NCBI GenBank assembly: GCA_025356655.1
Contig: JANXRW010000114.1
Span: forward strand, 1 to 55,276
Source: Betaproteobacteria bacterium
GTDB taxonomy: Bacteria > Pseudomonadota > Gammaproteobacteria > Burkholderiales > SHXO01
DNA length: 55,276 nucleotides
Reading direction: 5' to 3'
Shown: positions 27,445 through 37,451 of the stretch, one piece after another
Numbering within the stretch: the first letter of the stretch is position 1
Layout of the letters: each line of letters starts with the position of its first letter
Translations under genes and position numbers: made by a program
Notes under the pieces: generated by a model
Database searches by the model: none
The model's input: the letters and a program-made list of their open reading frames with translations, nothing else
Told to the model about the DNA's origin: nothing

Positions 27445-28911
27445 TCAGCCGCCCTCGCCCTGCGGGGAGAGGATGCCGACAGGATCCGCGGGGGATTCGG
27501 GTGGCGCTTCGGCCGGGTACTCCAGGCTGCGGATACTACCGGGCTGCTCCAACTCCACGCGCTCGATCTCGGCAAAACGCCGGCTGATCTGATCACTGGT
27601 GATGCGCACGTTCTGTGCATCCTCGTGCGCTTGCCGGATATGGTCGGAGAGCTTCCGCATGCGCTCATCGAATCGTCCGAACTCGCGCCCAAGCTTCGAG
27701 AGTTCCTCCTGAATCACGTGCACCTGACGGCGCGTCTCCACGTCCTTGAGCACCGCGCGCGCGGTGTTGAGCACGGCCATGAGCGTGGTGGGGGAGACGA
27801 TCCACACACGCTTTTGCATCGCATACTCCACCACCTCGGCATGGTAGGCGTGGATCTCAGCAAAGACAGCCTCGGCCGGCACGAAGAGAATGGCACCGCT
27901 AGCGGTTTCCCCGGCGATCAGGTAGCGACTCGCGATGTCGTCCACATGGCGCCGCAGGTCCGCACGAAAGAGTTTCTGCGCCTGGGCGCGTTCCCCCTCG
28001 GCCCGCCCTACCTCAAACATCCGGTGATAGTTCTCCAGCGGAAACTTCGAGTCCACCGGTACCGCGCCCGTGGGCTCCGGCAGGTGCAGCAGGCAATCCA
28101 CCCGGGACTGGTTGCTCAAGGTGTGCTGGAAGGAATAGGCGTTCGGTGGCAGGAGATTGCGCACCAGCGCTTCGAGTTGTACCTCGCCGAAGGCGCCCCG
28201 GGCCCGCTTGTCACCCAAGAGTTCCTGCAAACTGACCACGTTGGTGGCTAGGCCTTCGATCTTCTTCTGCGCTTCATCGATGGTGGCCAAGCGGGCCATC
28301 ACATTGGCGAAGGTCTCATTGGTTCGTTCGAAGCCGGTGTCCAGGCGCTCCGCCACTTTGCCGCCGATCTCGCCGAGTCGGCCCTCGACCGTGCGTGTGA
28401 GGCCCTCCACGGAGCCCGCTAGCAGGGTGGAAGCGCTCGCCAGGGTGTTACGGATCAGTTCCTGATCTGCGCGCCCCTGCTCGGCGATGCGCTCGAGCAC
28501 CCGCGAAAGCAGTTCGGATTTAAGGCTTTCCTGACGGGTCTGCACCTCGGCGGATAGGGCAGCGATCTTCTGGGACATCGCTTCGCGGTTGGCCGAGAGT
28601 TCCTCGCCCTGGGTGAGTTGGAGCGCCAGCAGGGCCTCCCGGCTTTGCCGCAGCTCTTGGGAGACGGCTGCGCGCAGGCGCTCGGCCACCTCGTCCTGCC
28701 GCCCACCGAGTCGGTCCGCCAGTTTGGTCAGGCCCTCGGAGAGGTCCTTCAGCATGCCCCGGTGCTTCTCTTCCAGGGCCTGGGTCAGATTCGCCTCGAG
28801 GACCTGCTGGGCGCGGCCCAGCGCCCCCATACGCAGCAGGGCCGCCACGAGGGCGGCGGCAGCCAGGGCGAGGAAAATCGCTCCGACCAGAGAGAGCGTG
28901 GCACCATCCAT
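27445..28911 (-). CDS. rmuC: DNA recombination protein RmuC (488 aa)
   Basis: An N-terminal membrane helix (LSLVGAIFLALAAAALVAALL), a long coiled coil (about 30-230) and the RmuC nuclease-like domain: RARGAFGEVQLEALVRNLLPPNAY, VDSKFPLENY, FVPAEAVFAEI, and TLMAVLNTARAV. RmuC limits inversions and recombination at short repeats. It lies 33 bases after typA and before the MtfA gene, in one orientation. The C-terminal 40 residues are Pro/Glu-rich and non-conserved. Confidence 0.95.
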   Translation of the reverse strand: MDGATLSLVGAIFLALAAAALVAALLRMGALGRAQQVLEANLTQALEEKHRGMLKDLSEGLTKLADRLGGRQDEVAERLRAAVSQELRQSREALLALQLTQGEELSANREAMSQKIAALSAEVQTRQESLKSELLSRVLERIAEQGRADQELIRNTLASASTLLAGSVEGLTRTVEGRLGEIGGKVAERLDTGFERTNETFANVMARLATIDEAQKKIEGLATNVVSLQELLGDKRARGAFGEVQLEALVRNLLPPNAYSFQHTLSNQSRVDCLLHLPEPTGAVPVDSKFPLENYHRMFEVGRAEGERAQAQKLFRADLRRHVDDIASRYLIAGETASGAILFVPAEAVFAEIHAYHAEVVEYAMQKRVWIVSPTTLMAVLNTARAVLKDVETRRQVHVIQEELSKLGREFGRFDERMRKLSDHIRQAHEDAQNVRITSDQISRRFAEIERVELEQPGSIRSLEYPAEAPPESPADPVGILSPQGEGG

Positions 28912-28944
28912 GGCCGGATTATACGACGCGCCCGCGCCCGGGGT

Positions 28945-30783
28945 TCAGGCTAGGGAGGCGCTCAGTTTGCGCTCGTCGCGCTTGCGCTCGTTTTCCTTAA
29001 GGAAACGCTTGCGCAGGCGGATGGATTTCGGCGTCACCTCCACCAGTTCGTCGTCACCGATGAATTCCACGGCCGACTCCAAGCTGTGCTGGATAGGCGG
29101 GGTCAGAACGACGTTCTCGTCCTTGCCGGCGGAGCGAATGTTGGTGAGTTGCTTGGTTTTGATGGGGTTGACCACCAGATCGTTGTCACGGGCATGCAAG
29201 CCGATAATCATGCCCTCGTACACGGGGTCCCCTGGGCTGACGAACATCCGCCCACGCGGCTCGAGCTTGAACAACGCGTAGGGAACGACGCCCCCGTCCT
29301 CGGCCGAGATCAGCACGCCGTTGCGCCGTTCGGGCATATCCGCCTTGATCGGGCCGTACTCGTCGAACACGTGACTCATCATCCCCGTTCCGCGCGTGAG
29401 GTTGAGCATCTCCGTCTGGAAGCCGATCAATCCACGGGCGGGGATACGATATTCCAGACGCACCCGTCCCTTGGCATCGGGGACCATGTCCTGCAACTCA
29501 CCCCGCCGCATGCCCAAGGCTTCCATGACGCCGCCCTGGTGGGCCTCGTCGACCTCCAGGGTCAAGGCCTCGTAAGGCTCCATGCGCTGGCCGTCGATCT
29601 CGCGCAGCAGCACTCGCGGGCGCGAGACCGCCAGTTCGTAGCCCTCGCGCCGCATGTTCTCGATCAGGATGGTCAGGTGCAATTCGCCCCGACCCGAGAC
29701 GCGGAACACGTCCGCATCCTCCGTGTCCTCCACGCGCAAGGCGACATTGGAGAGCAGTTCCCGCTGCAGGCGCTCGCGCACTTGGCGACTGGTGACGAAC
29801 TTGCCCTCGCGCCCGGCCAGGGGCGACGTATTCACCTGAAAATTCATGGTCAGCGTCGGTTCGTCCACAGCCAGCAGCGGCAGGGGATCCGGGTGCAGCG
29901 GATCGGTCAGCGTGCAGCCGATGGTCAGCTCTTCGATACCCTGGAGCAGGACGATGTCCCCGGCCTTGGCCTCGGGTAATTGAACCCGTGACAAACCGCG
30001 AAAGCCCAGAAGGTGCGTGACCTTGGCCTTCCGTGGAGCCGCCTCACCGGTGAAGATCAGCACCTCCTGCCCGGGCTTCACCCGCCCACGGCTGATACGG
30101 CCAATGCCGATGCGTCCGACGAAAGTGGAGTAGTCCAGTGCGCTGATCTGGAACTGAAGGCCGCCGTCCGGATTACCCGTGGGCGCCGGCACATACTTGA
30201 GAATGGCGTCGAAGAGCGGCCGCAGGTCGTCCCCCGGTACCGCCGGGTCCATAGTGGCGAACCCCTGTAGCGCGGAGGCATAGACCACGGTGAAGTCCAG
30301 TTGGTCCTCGGTGGCGCCCAGTTTGTCGAAGAGGTCGAAGGTCTGGTTCAACACCCAGTCGGGACGGGCCCCTGGCCGGTCGATCTTGTTCACTACGACG
30401 ATGGGGCGAAGGCCACGCGCCAGTGCCTTGCGCGTCACGAAGCGAGTCTGGGCCATGGGCCCCTCCACGGCGTCGACCAGCACGAGCACGCCGTCGACCA
30501 TAGACAGCGCGCGCTCCACCTCGCCGCCGAAGTCCCGGTGGCCGGGCGTATCCACGATGTTGATATGGACGCCTTCGTAGCTCACGGCGGTGTTCTTCGC
30601 CAGAATGGTGATGCCGCGCTCCTTTTCCAGGTCACTACTGTCCATGACCCGTTCATCGAGGTGCTGGTGGGCGGCGAACACCCCCGACTGACGCAGGAGC
30701 TTGTCCACTAAGGTGGTTTTGCCATGGTCGACGTGGGCGATGATGGCAATGTTTCGGACATCGGATCGGATCGGGGTGTTCAC
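28945..30783 (-). CDS. typA: Ribosome-associated GTPase TypA/BipA (612 aa)
   Basis: Translational GTPase related to EF-G. G1 is [15 protein letters not shown], followed by [11 protein letters not shown] (G2), [14 protein letters not shown] (G3) and [14 protein letters not shown] (G4). The BipA-specific C-terminal domain includes [18 protein letters not shown] and SIRLRKRFL. The GTG at 30783 ([20 protein letters not shown]) is preferred, with GAGG upstream; the frame extends 25 codons further but without conservation. A possible -10 (TATACT, 30816-30821) lies just upstream. It is needed for growth under stress and late 50S assembly. Confidence 0.97.
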   Translation of the reverse strand: MNTPIRSDVRNIAIIAHVDHGKTTLVDKLLRQSGVFAAHQHLDERVMDSSDLEKERGITILAKNTAVSYEGVHINIVDTPGHRDFGGEVERALSMVDGVLVLVDAVEGPMAQTRFVTRKALARGLRPIVVVNKIDRPGARPDWVLNQTFDLFDKLGATEDQLDFTVVYASALQGFATMDPAVPGDDLRPLFDAILKYVPAPTGNPDGGLQFQISALDYSTFVGRIGIGRISRGRVKPGQEVLIFTGEAAPRKAKVTHLLGFRGLSRVQLPEAKAGDIVLLQGIEELTIGCTLTDPLHPDPLPLLAVDEPTLTMNFQVNTSPLAGREGKFVTSRQVRERLQRELLSNVALRVEDTEDADVFRVSGRGELHLTILIENMRREGYELAVSRPRVLLREIDGQRMEPYEALTLEVDEAHQGGVMEALGMRRGELQDMVPDAKGRVRLEYRIPARGLIGFQTEMLNLTRGTGMMSHVFDEYGPIKADMPERRNGVLISAEDGGVVPYALFKLEPRGRMFVSPGDPVYEGMIIGLHARDNDLVVNPIKTKQLTNIRSAGKDENVVLTPPIQHSLESAVEFIGDDELVEVTPKSIRLRKRFLKENERKRDERKLSASLA

Positions 30784-31203
30784 GCGGGCCTCGTTGCAAG
30801 GAGCAAAACCGGCTGAGTATACAGGAGTTCGCTGCAGCGCGACATACCGCCCCGCCACAAGCAGCAGTTCTCAATGTGACGGTTAGGTGGTCGGGGGGCT
30901 GGCGCTAAAAGGAGGGGGCCTCAGTTCCGAGTCTGCCGCAGTTCGCGGGCATCGGATGCCGGGGGTTAGACCCCGATGCGCTTGGGCGCTGGCATTGTGG
31001 CGCAGGTGCTCGTGGCCATTGCGGCCACGACTGGCGAGGCTCAATGTGGGGTCGCAGTCAAAAAGCGCAATCCACCGGCGGTTTGGTCATGCGCTCAGCC
31101 ACCGCGAAGGGGGCGGGGAGGTGGCGCAGTGGGGTGCGCGGCCCGCCAGCGTGAGGTGCGGGCGGCGAGTCTGATCGTGGGGGCGTGGCGCATTACAGCG
31201 CGG
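30784..31203. other. Region upstream of typA with no gene recognised
   Basis: It contains the likely typA promoter on the minus strand (TATACT at 30816-30821, no good -35). The remaining frames on both strands are Arg/Gly/Ala-rich and typical of unselected GC-rich DNA. This begins a 2-kb stretch of gene debris running to 32.9 kb. Confidence 0.4.
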
Positions 31204-31446
31204 TCAGTTGGCCGAACGGTAGCGCTCCGGGTCCAGGGCTACGCTGAGCATCTGCTGCGCGAGCGAGGTGATGCCGGCTACCATCCGGTTCATAGGTCGG
31301 GCTCGATAGGGTGTGGGTTGCACAGGAACTTCCCACGCTACCAGAGGAGTTCCGACCTTCCTCTCGCCCACCGCGTCGCGCACTTCGGCAGGGACCGATC
31401 CTTCAGACGCCCTCGCCGTTACCGGGTCAATCGGCCCCGCTGAACC
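31204..31446 (-). other. Open 80-codon fragment without start codon, possible gene remnant
   Basis: Between a stop just upstream (31447 region) and a TGA at 31204-31206 lies an 80-codon frame with no good start. Its second half reads PTPYRARPMNRMVAGITSLA and then QQMLSVALDPERYRSAN, which looks like selected coding sequence (mixed hydrophobic/polar, methionines, no low complexity). I do not recognise the family. It could be the C-terminus of a lost gene. Confidence 0.25.
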
Positions 31447-31700
31447 TCAACGGTTGCCGGACGTAACACGCTGAGCCCGACGCGCGGGCGAGCGCGGCGG
31501 CGTGCGTGAAGCGAGCGCACGAGTGCCATGACTATTCCGCCCCGGCCAACCCGCCAGCCGGCGATCTTCCAGGGTAGAGCGGGCCGCCGCGCGAGGTAGG
31601 CGGGTTGCGGCCATTGGGGGGCAGGGAACAAACTCAGGGCACCTGACATGGGCAACAAATTTCATGCAACGTCAGGGGCCTCGAAGCCAAAACTATCCAG

Positions 31701-32024
31701 CTAAATCAGACTTCCAACGAGCCTATGCCAAGAGTCCTGGTTTTTTACGCCACAGTTGGCACTCGCAACGGCGCGTAACGACACTTTCGTGATGCGGGAC
31801 TGGCGCTGCACGTTGAGCCAGAAGTCCGGACTGTTGCCGAACACACGGGCCAGGATGAAGGCGGTTGCCGCCGCCACGTTCCTGCGATCGTTGCGTAGAT
31901 TCGTTGACGTGCTTGCGCTGAACGCCCATTGCCTCGGCCAGCGCGGCTTGCGTCAGGGCCATCGGCTCCATGAACTCCTCGGCCCTACCTCGCCGACCGT
32001 GGCCGGCTTACGGTTGGTCGTCAG
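31701..32024 (-). pseudogene. higA: Decayed HigA-type antitoxin gene
   Basis: Reads (L)TTNRKPATVGEV, then after a frameshift EEFMEPMALTQAALAEAMGV and QRKHVNE, and after a second frameshift near 31907 LRNDRRNVAAATAFILARVF and GNSPDFWLNVQRQS. This is the full HigA/VapI order: GE(M)LREEFxxPxxLTQ..LA, helix-turn-helix, ARVFGNSPDFWLNVQ. The initiator is also lost: CCCTGCTGACG where CCCATGCTGACG would be expected. At least two shifts and no start codon make it non-functional. It lies 6 bases downstream of the higB remnant. Confidence 0.85.
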
Positions 32025-32030
32025 CAGGGC

Positions 32031-32336
32031 TTATCTCTTTCGCCTGTCGCGATGGTGGTCCGGATAGCTATTCGCCGCCTCTCTACGCCCGCCGTCCCAA
32101 CGGAAGATCAAGCGCCATTGCTGGTTAACACGGATCGAATGGAATTCCGCCTGATTCAAGCACAGCTTCTCGAAGTGATTACTGGGCGGAACGCCCAAGT
32201 CCTAGTCGGTCGTCGCGTCGTCGTTCATCTGAGGCTTTTTGAACAGCCGGGCCTCAAGATCAGGCGGGATGTTCCGTGCCCGGACATCATCCCCGAAGCA
32301 GGCATGCAGCCACTCGTCCCGAAAGCCGACGATCAT
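32031..32336 (-). pseudogene. higB: HigB/RelE-type toxin gene with an in-frame nonsense codon
   Basis: ATG at 32336 begins MIVGFRDEWLHACFGDDV, continues RARNIPPDLEARLFKKPQMN and stops at a TAG (codon 45, 32202-32204, after DDATTD). Reading through gives DLGVPPSNHFEKL, FHSIRVNQQWRLIFRWDGG and ends at TAA 32031 in the same frame, a total of 102 codons with normal family length. The TAG probably replaces a CAG (Gln). SIRVNxQWRLxFxW is the hallmark of this RNase toxin family. The toxin gene precedes the antitoxin gene, the usual higBA order. Confidence 0.85.
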
Positions 32337-32464
32337 TCCGGCACTCCCAACATTGCTCTGGCTGCACTCTATGGGTAATTTCGCAGGTTCCTTTTTTGGG
32401 GTCGGGACCGACGCCACCCCTCTGCGTCGGCATTGGAGCGTCCACGCTCGCGATCAGCCTTACC

Positions 32465-32696
32465 TGCATTCCAGGCATCGTTGCCCCCAAGCCGCTGCGG
32501 CATGTTGCGCTGGGCCGCCAGGAACGAGGCGCTCTGGGTCCGGAACACGGAGAACGCCGCCAGGGCCACCTCCTGTCTGAGGTAAATCCGATTGCGGCCG
32601 CGGCGCGGATCGGGCAGCGCCCCGAGCGCCTGCTTGATCAAAAACGATGAAGGCGCCAAAGCTCAGTGCATCCCCCGAGGTGTCCGCCGCGCTCAC
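32465..32696 (-). mobile_element. Transposase N-terminal fragment
   Basis: One frame reads LGALPDPRRGRNRIYLRQEV, then ALAAFSVFRTQSASFLAAQR and NMPQRLGGNDA, matching the N-terminal domain of DDE transposases with the pattern LPDPRRGxN...LAAFxVFxxQSPSFLxxQRxM. The preceding 12 codons lie in another frame (LSFGAFIVF). Everything after NDA, including the catalytic domain, is missing, and no terminal repeats are visible. It is a relic beside the dead higBA genes. Confidence 0.7.
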
Positions 32697-32904
32697 CCGT
32701 GCAGTGCCTCCAGCCCACTTCCACGCGGCTGTTAGAGCGCGCGGCGGGAATTATGTCCAGCCCCCGGGGGGAGAAATGCTCGTCTGAGCGTCGGATCACC
32801 CCTTCGGCAAGCCACAGTTAGATTGGCTGCGCCACAAGCCTACCCAGTGATCTACCCTCGGCCTTTCTTGTTAGCGTAGTGGTTTCGTCGGCGGGCCGCG
32901 CACC

Positions 32905-35382
32905 TCAGGCCAATTGCCGAAGCACCCGTACCGGCCCGCCGCCACGGGCACGGCGCGTGCCGAGCAGGCCCACGAAGACCACACCCGCGCTGCTAGCCAG
33001 CGGCACGCCCAGGCACAGGAGGAGGTCGAGCCGGAAGGGGATGTCGAACACGCGCAGCGCCAGCACCGCGCCGATGGCGCTCGCTCCGAGGCCGGCGACC
33101 AAGCCCGCGAGCGCACCGAGCAGGGCGAACTCCGCACCCTGCGCGAAGGCCACTTGGCGGCGGCTCGCGCCCAGGGTACGCAGGATGGCGGACTCCCGGG
33201 CACGCTCGTCGTGGGTGAGGGACAAACCCGCTACTAGGACCGTGAGACCGGCGGCCAGCGCGAAGAGCGAGATCACCTCCACAGCTTCGGCGCCCAGGAC
33301 CAGCAGGCGCTCGGCCTGGGTCACCAAAGCACGCACGTCGATGACCAGCAAGCCAGGGAAGCGCCGCCCGAGTTCCTCCGCCGCCGGGAGTTGCCCCGGC
33401 GTCAGGTGGAAGCTAGCCACCAGGCTCCTCGGCAAGCCGTCGAGCGTCCCGGGGGAAGCGACGACGAAGAAGTTGACCTGGAAGGAGTCCCACTGCACCT
33501 TGCGCAGCGAGCGCACCTCCCCCTCGATCAACTGGCCCGACACGCGGAAAGCAAGGCGGTCACCGAGGCCAATTCCCAGGGTGTGGGCAAGGCCCTCCTC
33601 CACAGAAAACTGCGGCGGACCCGCGGCATCTTGCCACCAGCGACCGGCCGTGATGCGGTTGTCGGGCTGGGGCAAACTAGCGGTGGAGAGGTTGAACTCC
33701 CGGTCCAGCAGGCGTCGTGCCCGTTCGTCTGCCAGGTTCGCGGAGTCGAGCGTCACGCCATTGCGCGCGAGAAGCCGCCCGCGCACCATGGGAAAGAACG
33801 TCGGCACCGCCACGCCTTGCCGGGAGAGCAGGGCTTTCACGCCCTCAAGTTGGCTGGGCTGGACATTGGCCAAAAAGTGATTTGGTGCCTGCGTCCCCAG
33901 GCTTGCCTGCCAACTGGCCAACAGGTCGGTACGCACGACGCTCAGCAAACTCAGCGCCAGCAACCCGACGCACAGGGCGAGCACCTGAGCAAAGGTGCCG
34001 AGCGCGCGCCGGCGCAAGTTGGCCAAACCGAAGCGCCACGCGAACCCCAAGTGCGACTCGACCCGGGCGAGAATCAGCAGGAGTGCGCCGGTGACCAGCA
34101 GGCAGGCCAGCGCCACGGCCGCGGCGCCGCCCACCACATAGAGACCCAGGCGCAAATCACGCGCCGTCGCGGCGAGCAGCAGCATAACCACCAAGGCGCC
34201 CGGGAGGTAGCCCAAACCCGTGCGAGCGCCGGGTGCGGGCAAGTCGCGGCGCAGCACGCGCAGGGCCGGCACCCGTCCGAGGGCATGCAAGGGCGGCAAC
34301 ACGAAACCCAGCAGAAGTAGCATGCCCGCCCCCATCCCCGGCAGGGCCGCACCCAGGCCAGCGGCGGGCAGAGCCGACCCCGCCAGCGGCGCGAGCAAAC
34401 GCGCGAGCACCTGCGCACCGGCTAGGCCCAGAATGCTGCCGCCCGCGCTAGCGAGCGCCCCCAGCACCAACACCTGGCTCGCGTGCAGACCAAGCACCAG
34501 GGACTGGGTCGCACCCAGAGCCCGCATCACTGCACAGTTGTCGAGATGGCGCGAGACGTAATGGCGGGCCGCCAGCGCGACGGCTGCCGCACACAGCAGC
34601 ACGCCCAGTAACGCGGCCAGCGAGAGGAAGTGCTCGGCCCGGTCCAGCGCCGCCCGCAACTCCGGCCGGGCATCGCTTAAATCCTGCAGGTGCTCGCCGC
34701 GGCCCAGGCGGGTCCGCGCGAAGACCTGGAAGCGCGCCACATCGGCGGGGGTACCGGCCACGCCCAGCCGGTGGGTCACGCGCGCGCCTTCCTGCAGCAG
34801 GCCCGTGGCGGGCACATCGGCCAGGCCGATGACGATGTGCGGGCCGAGCGCGAAGAATCCGCCGCTGGCCTCCGGGTCCTCGGTAAGGCGCGCCTGCACG
34901 CGGAGAGCAGCCTCGCCCAGGCGCACCTGCCCGCCCACGGCCAGCGCCAAGCGCGAGAACCCCTGCGCATCGACCAACGCAGCCCCCGGCGCTGGCACTC
35001 CCTCCCCGCCCTCCACGAGCAACTGGCCGCGCAAGGGATAGCCCGGTCCCACCGCCTTGATTTCGCTCAGCACGGCGTGCTCGCCCGCGACGGCCATGCT
35101 GGGAAAGCGCAGACTGCGCGCCACGTGCAGCCCCAGGCGCAGGGCCTCCTCCTCGTAGGCTACGGGTAACGGGTGATCCGCCACCACCACGAGGTCCGCA
35201 CCCAGAAAACGCGTGGCCTCCTGGGCCATGCCGAGGCGCACGCGCTCGGTGAAGAAGCCCACCGTCGTCAAGCTCGCCACGGCCAACAATAGCGCCAGAC
35301 TGAGCGTGCCCAGGTCGCCGGCGCGCCAGTCGCGCGCGAGCAGGCGGAGCGCGAGCAGCGCAACACCTCGCCCGCGCGTCAT
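32905..35382 (-). CDS. ABC transporter permease, FtsX/MacB-like (YbbP type, 825 aa)
   Basis: Large permease with two FtsX-like domains: TM1 near residues 20-42 (GTLSLALLLAVASLTTVGFF), an extracytoplasmic MacB-like domain, then about nine further helices, and a final FtsX block near 690-825 (FALAAGLTVLVAGLSLTHDE, then RARESAILRTLGASRRQVA). Start ATG at 35382 overlaps the ATPase stop (TGATG), so the two are coupled. YbbA/YbbP-type systems sit next to tesA and are thought to extract or export hydrophobic compounds; the substrate is unknown. Confidence 0.92.
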   Translation of the reverse strand: MTRGRGVALLALRLLARDWRAGDLGTLSLALLLAVASLTTVGFFTERVRLGMAQEATRFLGADLVVVADHPLPVAYEEEALRLGLHVARSLRFPSMAVAGEHAVLSEIKAVGPGYPLRGQLLVEGGEGVPAPGAALVDAQGFSRLALAVGGQVRLGEAALRVQARLTEDPEASGGFFALGPHIVIGLADVPATGLLQEGARVTHRLGVAGTPADVARFQVFARTRLGRGEHLQDLSDARPELRAALDRAEHFLSLAALLGVLLCAAAVALAARHYVSRHLDNCAVMRALGATQSLVLGLHASQVLVLGALASAGGSILGLAGAQVLARLLAPLAGSALPAAGLGAALPGMGAGMLLLLGFVLPPLHALGRVPALRVLRRDLPAPGARTGLGYLPGALVVMLLLAATARDLRLGLYVVGGAAAVALACLLVTGALLLILARVESHLGFAWRFGLANLRRRALGTFAQVLALCVGLLALSLLSVVRTDLLASWQASLGTQAPNHFLANVQPSQLEGVKALLSRQGVAVPTFFPMVRGRLLARNGVTLDSANLADERARRLLDREFNLSTASLPQPDNRITAGRWWQDAAGPPQFSVEEGLAHTLGIGLGDRLAFRVSGQLIEGEVRSLRKVQWDSFQVNFFVVASPGTLDGLPRSLVASFHLTPGQLPAAEELGRRFPGLLVIDVRALVTQAERLLVLGAEAVEVISLFALAAGLTVLVAGLSLTHDERARESAILRTLGASRRQVAFAQGAEFALLGALAGLVAGLGASAIGAVLALRVFDIPFRLDLLLCLGVPLASSAGVVFVGLLGTRRARGGGPVRVLRQLA

Positions 35383-36059
35383 CAGACGCCGTCGCTCACC
35401 AGATGCCCGGCGGCGAGGACCAGACGGCGACGGCAGCGGCCCGCTAGTGCAGCGTCGTGGGTCACCAGCACGAGGGTGGTCCCCTGCTCCCGGTTCAGTT
35501 CGAAGAGGAGCTCGATGATGCCTTCCCCGGTGGTGGAATCCAGGTTCCCGGTGGGCTCGTCGGCCATGAGCAGACGCGGCGGGCCAGTGAAGGCGCGCGC
35601 GAGGGCTACGCGCTGCTGCTCGCCCCCGGAGAGCTGCCGCGGGTAATGGGTCAGGCGCGGGCCCAGCCCCGCGCGCTCGAGCAAGGCACGGGCCTGCTCG
35701 CGGGCCCCGGGCCGTCCCGCCAGTTCCAGCGGCAGCATGACGTTCTCCAAGGCATTGAGCGCCGGGAGCAACTGGAAGGACTGAAACACGAAACCCAGCC
35801 GAAGGCGGCGCAGGGCGGCGCGGCCGTCCTCGTCCAGGCTCCCCAGGTCTACGCCGTCGATCGCCACCCCTCCGGCGCTGGGCACGTCGAGCCCCGCGAG
35901 CAGCCCCAGCAGCGTGGTCTTACCCGATCCAGAGGCGCCCAGCACGGCCAGAGCCTCGCCCGGCTGCACGCTAAAGCTCACGTCCTGAAGAATGAAAAAA
36001 CGCTCCGCGGCAGCCTGCACTTGCTTGCCGAGGCCGACTGCCTGCAGGATGGGTTGCAC
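35382..36059 (-). CDS. ABC transporter ATP-binding protein (YbbA/LolD type, 225 aa)
   Basis: Complete ATPase: Walker A GASGSGKTTLLGLLAGLD, Q-loop FQSFQLLPALNALENV, signature LSGGEQQRVALARA, Walker B LLMADEPTGNLDS, H-loop VLVTHD. It belongs to the LolD/MacB/YbbA exporter branch and drives the overlapping FtsX-like permease. The pair is divergent from tesA, as in many proteobacteria, though here a hypothetical gene sits between. Confidence 0.94.
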   Translation of the reverse strand: MQPILQAVGLGKQVQAAAERFFILQDVSFSVQPGEALAVLGASGSGKTTLLGLLAGLDVPSAGGVAIDGVDLGSLDEDGRAALRRLRLGFVFQSFQLLPALNALENVMLPLELAGRPGAREQARALLERAGLGPRLTHYPRQLSGGEQQRVALARAFTGPPRLLMADEPTGNLDSTTGEGIIELLFELNREQGTTLVLVTHDAALAGRCRRRLVLAAGHLVSDGV

Positions 36060-36156
36060 GGTTCTTGACCCCCGGGGCTCTAAGGCTCAGAGCAGTTGGC
36101 GTAGCCCACCGGTCGGGAGGAGACTCGGCGCGCAGGCGATGGCGGCCTGGCGGGGG

Positions 36157-36606
36157 TCAGGGGTCGCATGGGGCTGGCACGGAGGAGCAACGCAGAACCC
36201 AGGCACTCGCGGGCTGAGGCCCGCTAAGACCGACGATCCCCACGACAGCCAGGATGGGCAGGACAAAGCTGATGCAGGAAATGCCGCCGTTCAACGCGCG
36301 CGAGCTCGGCGCTAGACCTTCGTGCCCCTGCGGGCCTTGATCCGGGCCGATGATGCAGGGGTGCGCCTCATCGTGCCGGTGCGCGCGCAGGTAATGCAGT
36401 GCCCCGGCGAAGGCCGCCTTGGAAATCTTCACATTGTTGGGGTCGATGCGTAGGGTCGTGCCACGGATCTCTCCGATATTGAAGCGCGGGCGCCGGGTGG
36501 CCTCCGGCGCCCCGAGTGCGTCGAACACGCCCCGAGGATCCACGGGACCGATCTGGGAGAGCCGCCACCAGACCCCGTCCACCGTTACGTCGCAACAAGC
36601 ACACAC
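36157..36606 (-). CDS. Hypothetical protein with Cys-rich N-terminus (149 aa)
   Basis: Start chosen at GTG 36606 because GGGAG lies 6 bases upstream; the ATG two codons earlier abuts that site. The protein begins MCACCDVTVDGVWW, has a mixed middle (RFNIGEIRGTTLRIDPNNVK, then ISKAAFAGALHYLRAHRHDE) and a segment NGGISCISFVLPILAVVGIV that could be a membrane helix or a buried winged-helix core. The pattern of a DNA-binding-like middle domain suggests a small regulatory protein, but I do not recognise a named family. It lies between the ABC genes and tesA, opposite to tesA. Confidence 0.5.
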   Translation of the reverse strand: MCACCDVTVDGVWWRLSQIGPVDPRGVFDALGAPEATRRPRFNIGEIRGTTLRIDPNNVKISKAAFAGALHYLRAHRHDEAHPCIIGPDQGPQGHEGLAPSSRALNGGISCISFVLPILAVVGIVGLSGPQPASAWVLRCSSVPAPCDP

Positions 36607-36812
36607 AGGCATCTCCCGATGGGCCCCATCGCCCCACCCCGCGGAGCCCCGCGCTGCAGAGCAGACGCGGCGGCTGGGCTGGGAAACAATAGTCGCGCAG
36701 AACACTACACGTTAATCCTGATCCATGCGCAGATCGCCGCGCCCGCCCGCGTTTACCCGCCTGGAACCGGAGCTCGGTGCGCCGCGCACCGCCACCATGA
36801 GAGAATAAGGGC

Positions 36813-37451
36813 ATGTTGCAACGCTCCCTCAAACGGCTGGCACTCGCTGCGCTCCTGTGCGTGCCGGCCGCATCGGCCTGGCCGGCCCAGGAAGTCCTTT
36901 TGGTGCTAGGCGATAGTCTGTCGGCAGGATATGGCGTTGCCCAGGGCAGCGGCTGGGTGGACTTGCTTCCCGCGCGCCTGCGTCAGGCCGGCCACCGCGC
37001 GCAAGTGGTCAATGCTTCGGTGAGCGGACTCACTGCCGCCGATGGCGCGCTGGAGGTCGACGCCCTGCTGCGCACCCACCGGCCGCAGGCGGTGATCCTG
37101 GAACTCGGCGCCAACGACGGCCTGCGCGGCACCCCACCTGCGCAATTGAAGGCCAGCCTGGAGACCCTGGTGCAGGCCTGCCAACGCGCCCACGCCCGCA
37201 CGCTGCTCGTCGGCATGCGCCTGCCACCGAACTATGGGGCCGATTACACGCGCCATTTCGCCGAGACCTTCTCCGAGGTGGCGCGCGCCCAGCGTGTGCC
37301 GCTCGTCGCCTTCCTGTTCGAAGGCTTTGCCCAGCGCCGCGAACTTTTTCAGGCCGACGGACTCCACCCCATCGCCGCGGCTCAGCCCCTGATGCTAGAA
37401 CTGGTCTGGAAGTCGCTCCAGCCGTTGCTCAAGCGCGTCGCGCGCCCATGA
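36813..37451 (+). CDS. tesA: SGNH-family arylesterase / lysophospholipase TesA (212 aa)
   Basis: Secreted (periplasmic) hydrolase with thioesterase, lysophospholipase and arylesterase activity in relatives. Signal peptide to about residue 25 (LAALLCVPAASAWPA). Block I GDSLSAGYGV holds the nucleophile Ser, block III ELGANDGLRG the Asn oxyanion residue, and DGLHP the catalytic Asp/His pair. First gene of a long rightward cluster: it overlaps mnmH by ATGA. Confidence 0.95.
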   Translation: MLQRSLKRLALAALLCVPAASAWPAQEVLLVLGDSLSAGYGVAQGSGWVDLLPARLRQAGHRAQVVNASVSGLTAADGALEVDALLRTHRPQAVILELGANDGLRGTPPAQLKASLETLVQACQRAHARTLLVGMRLPPNYGADYTRHFAETFSEVARAQRVPLVAFLFEGFAQRRELFQADGLHPIAAAQPLMLELVWKSLQPLLKRVARP

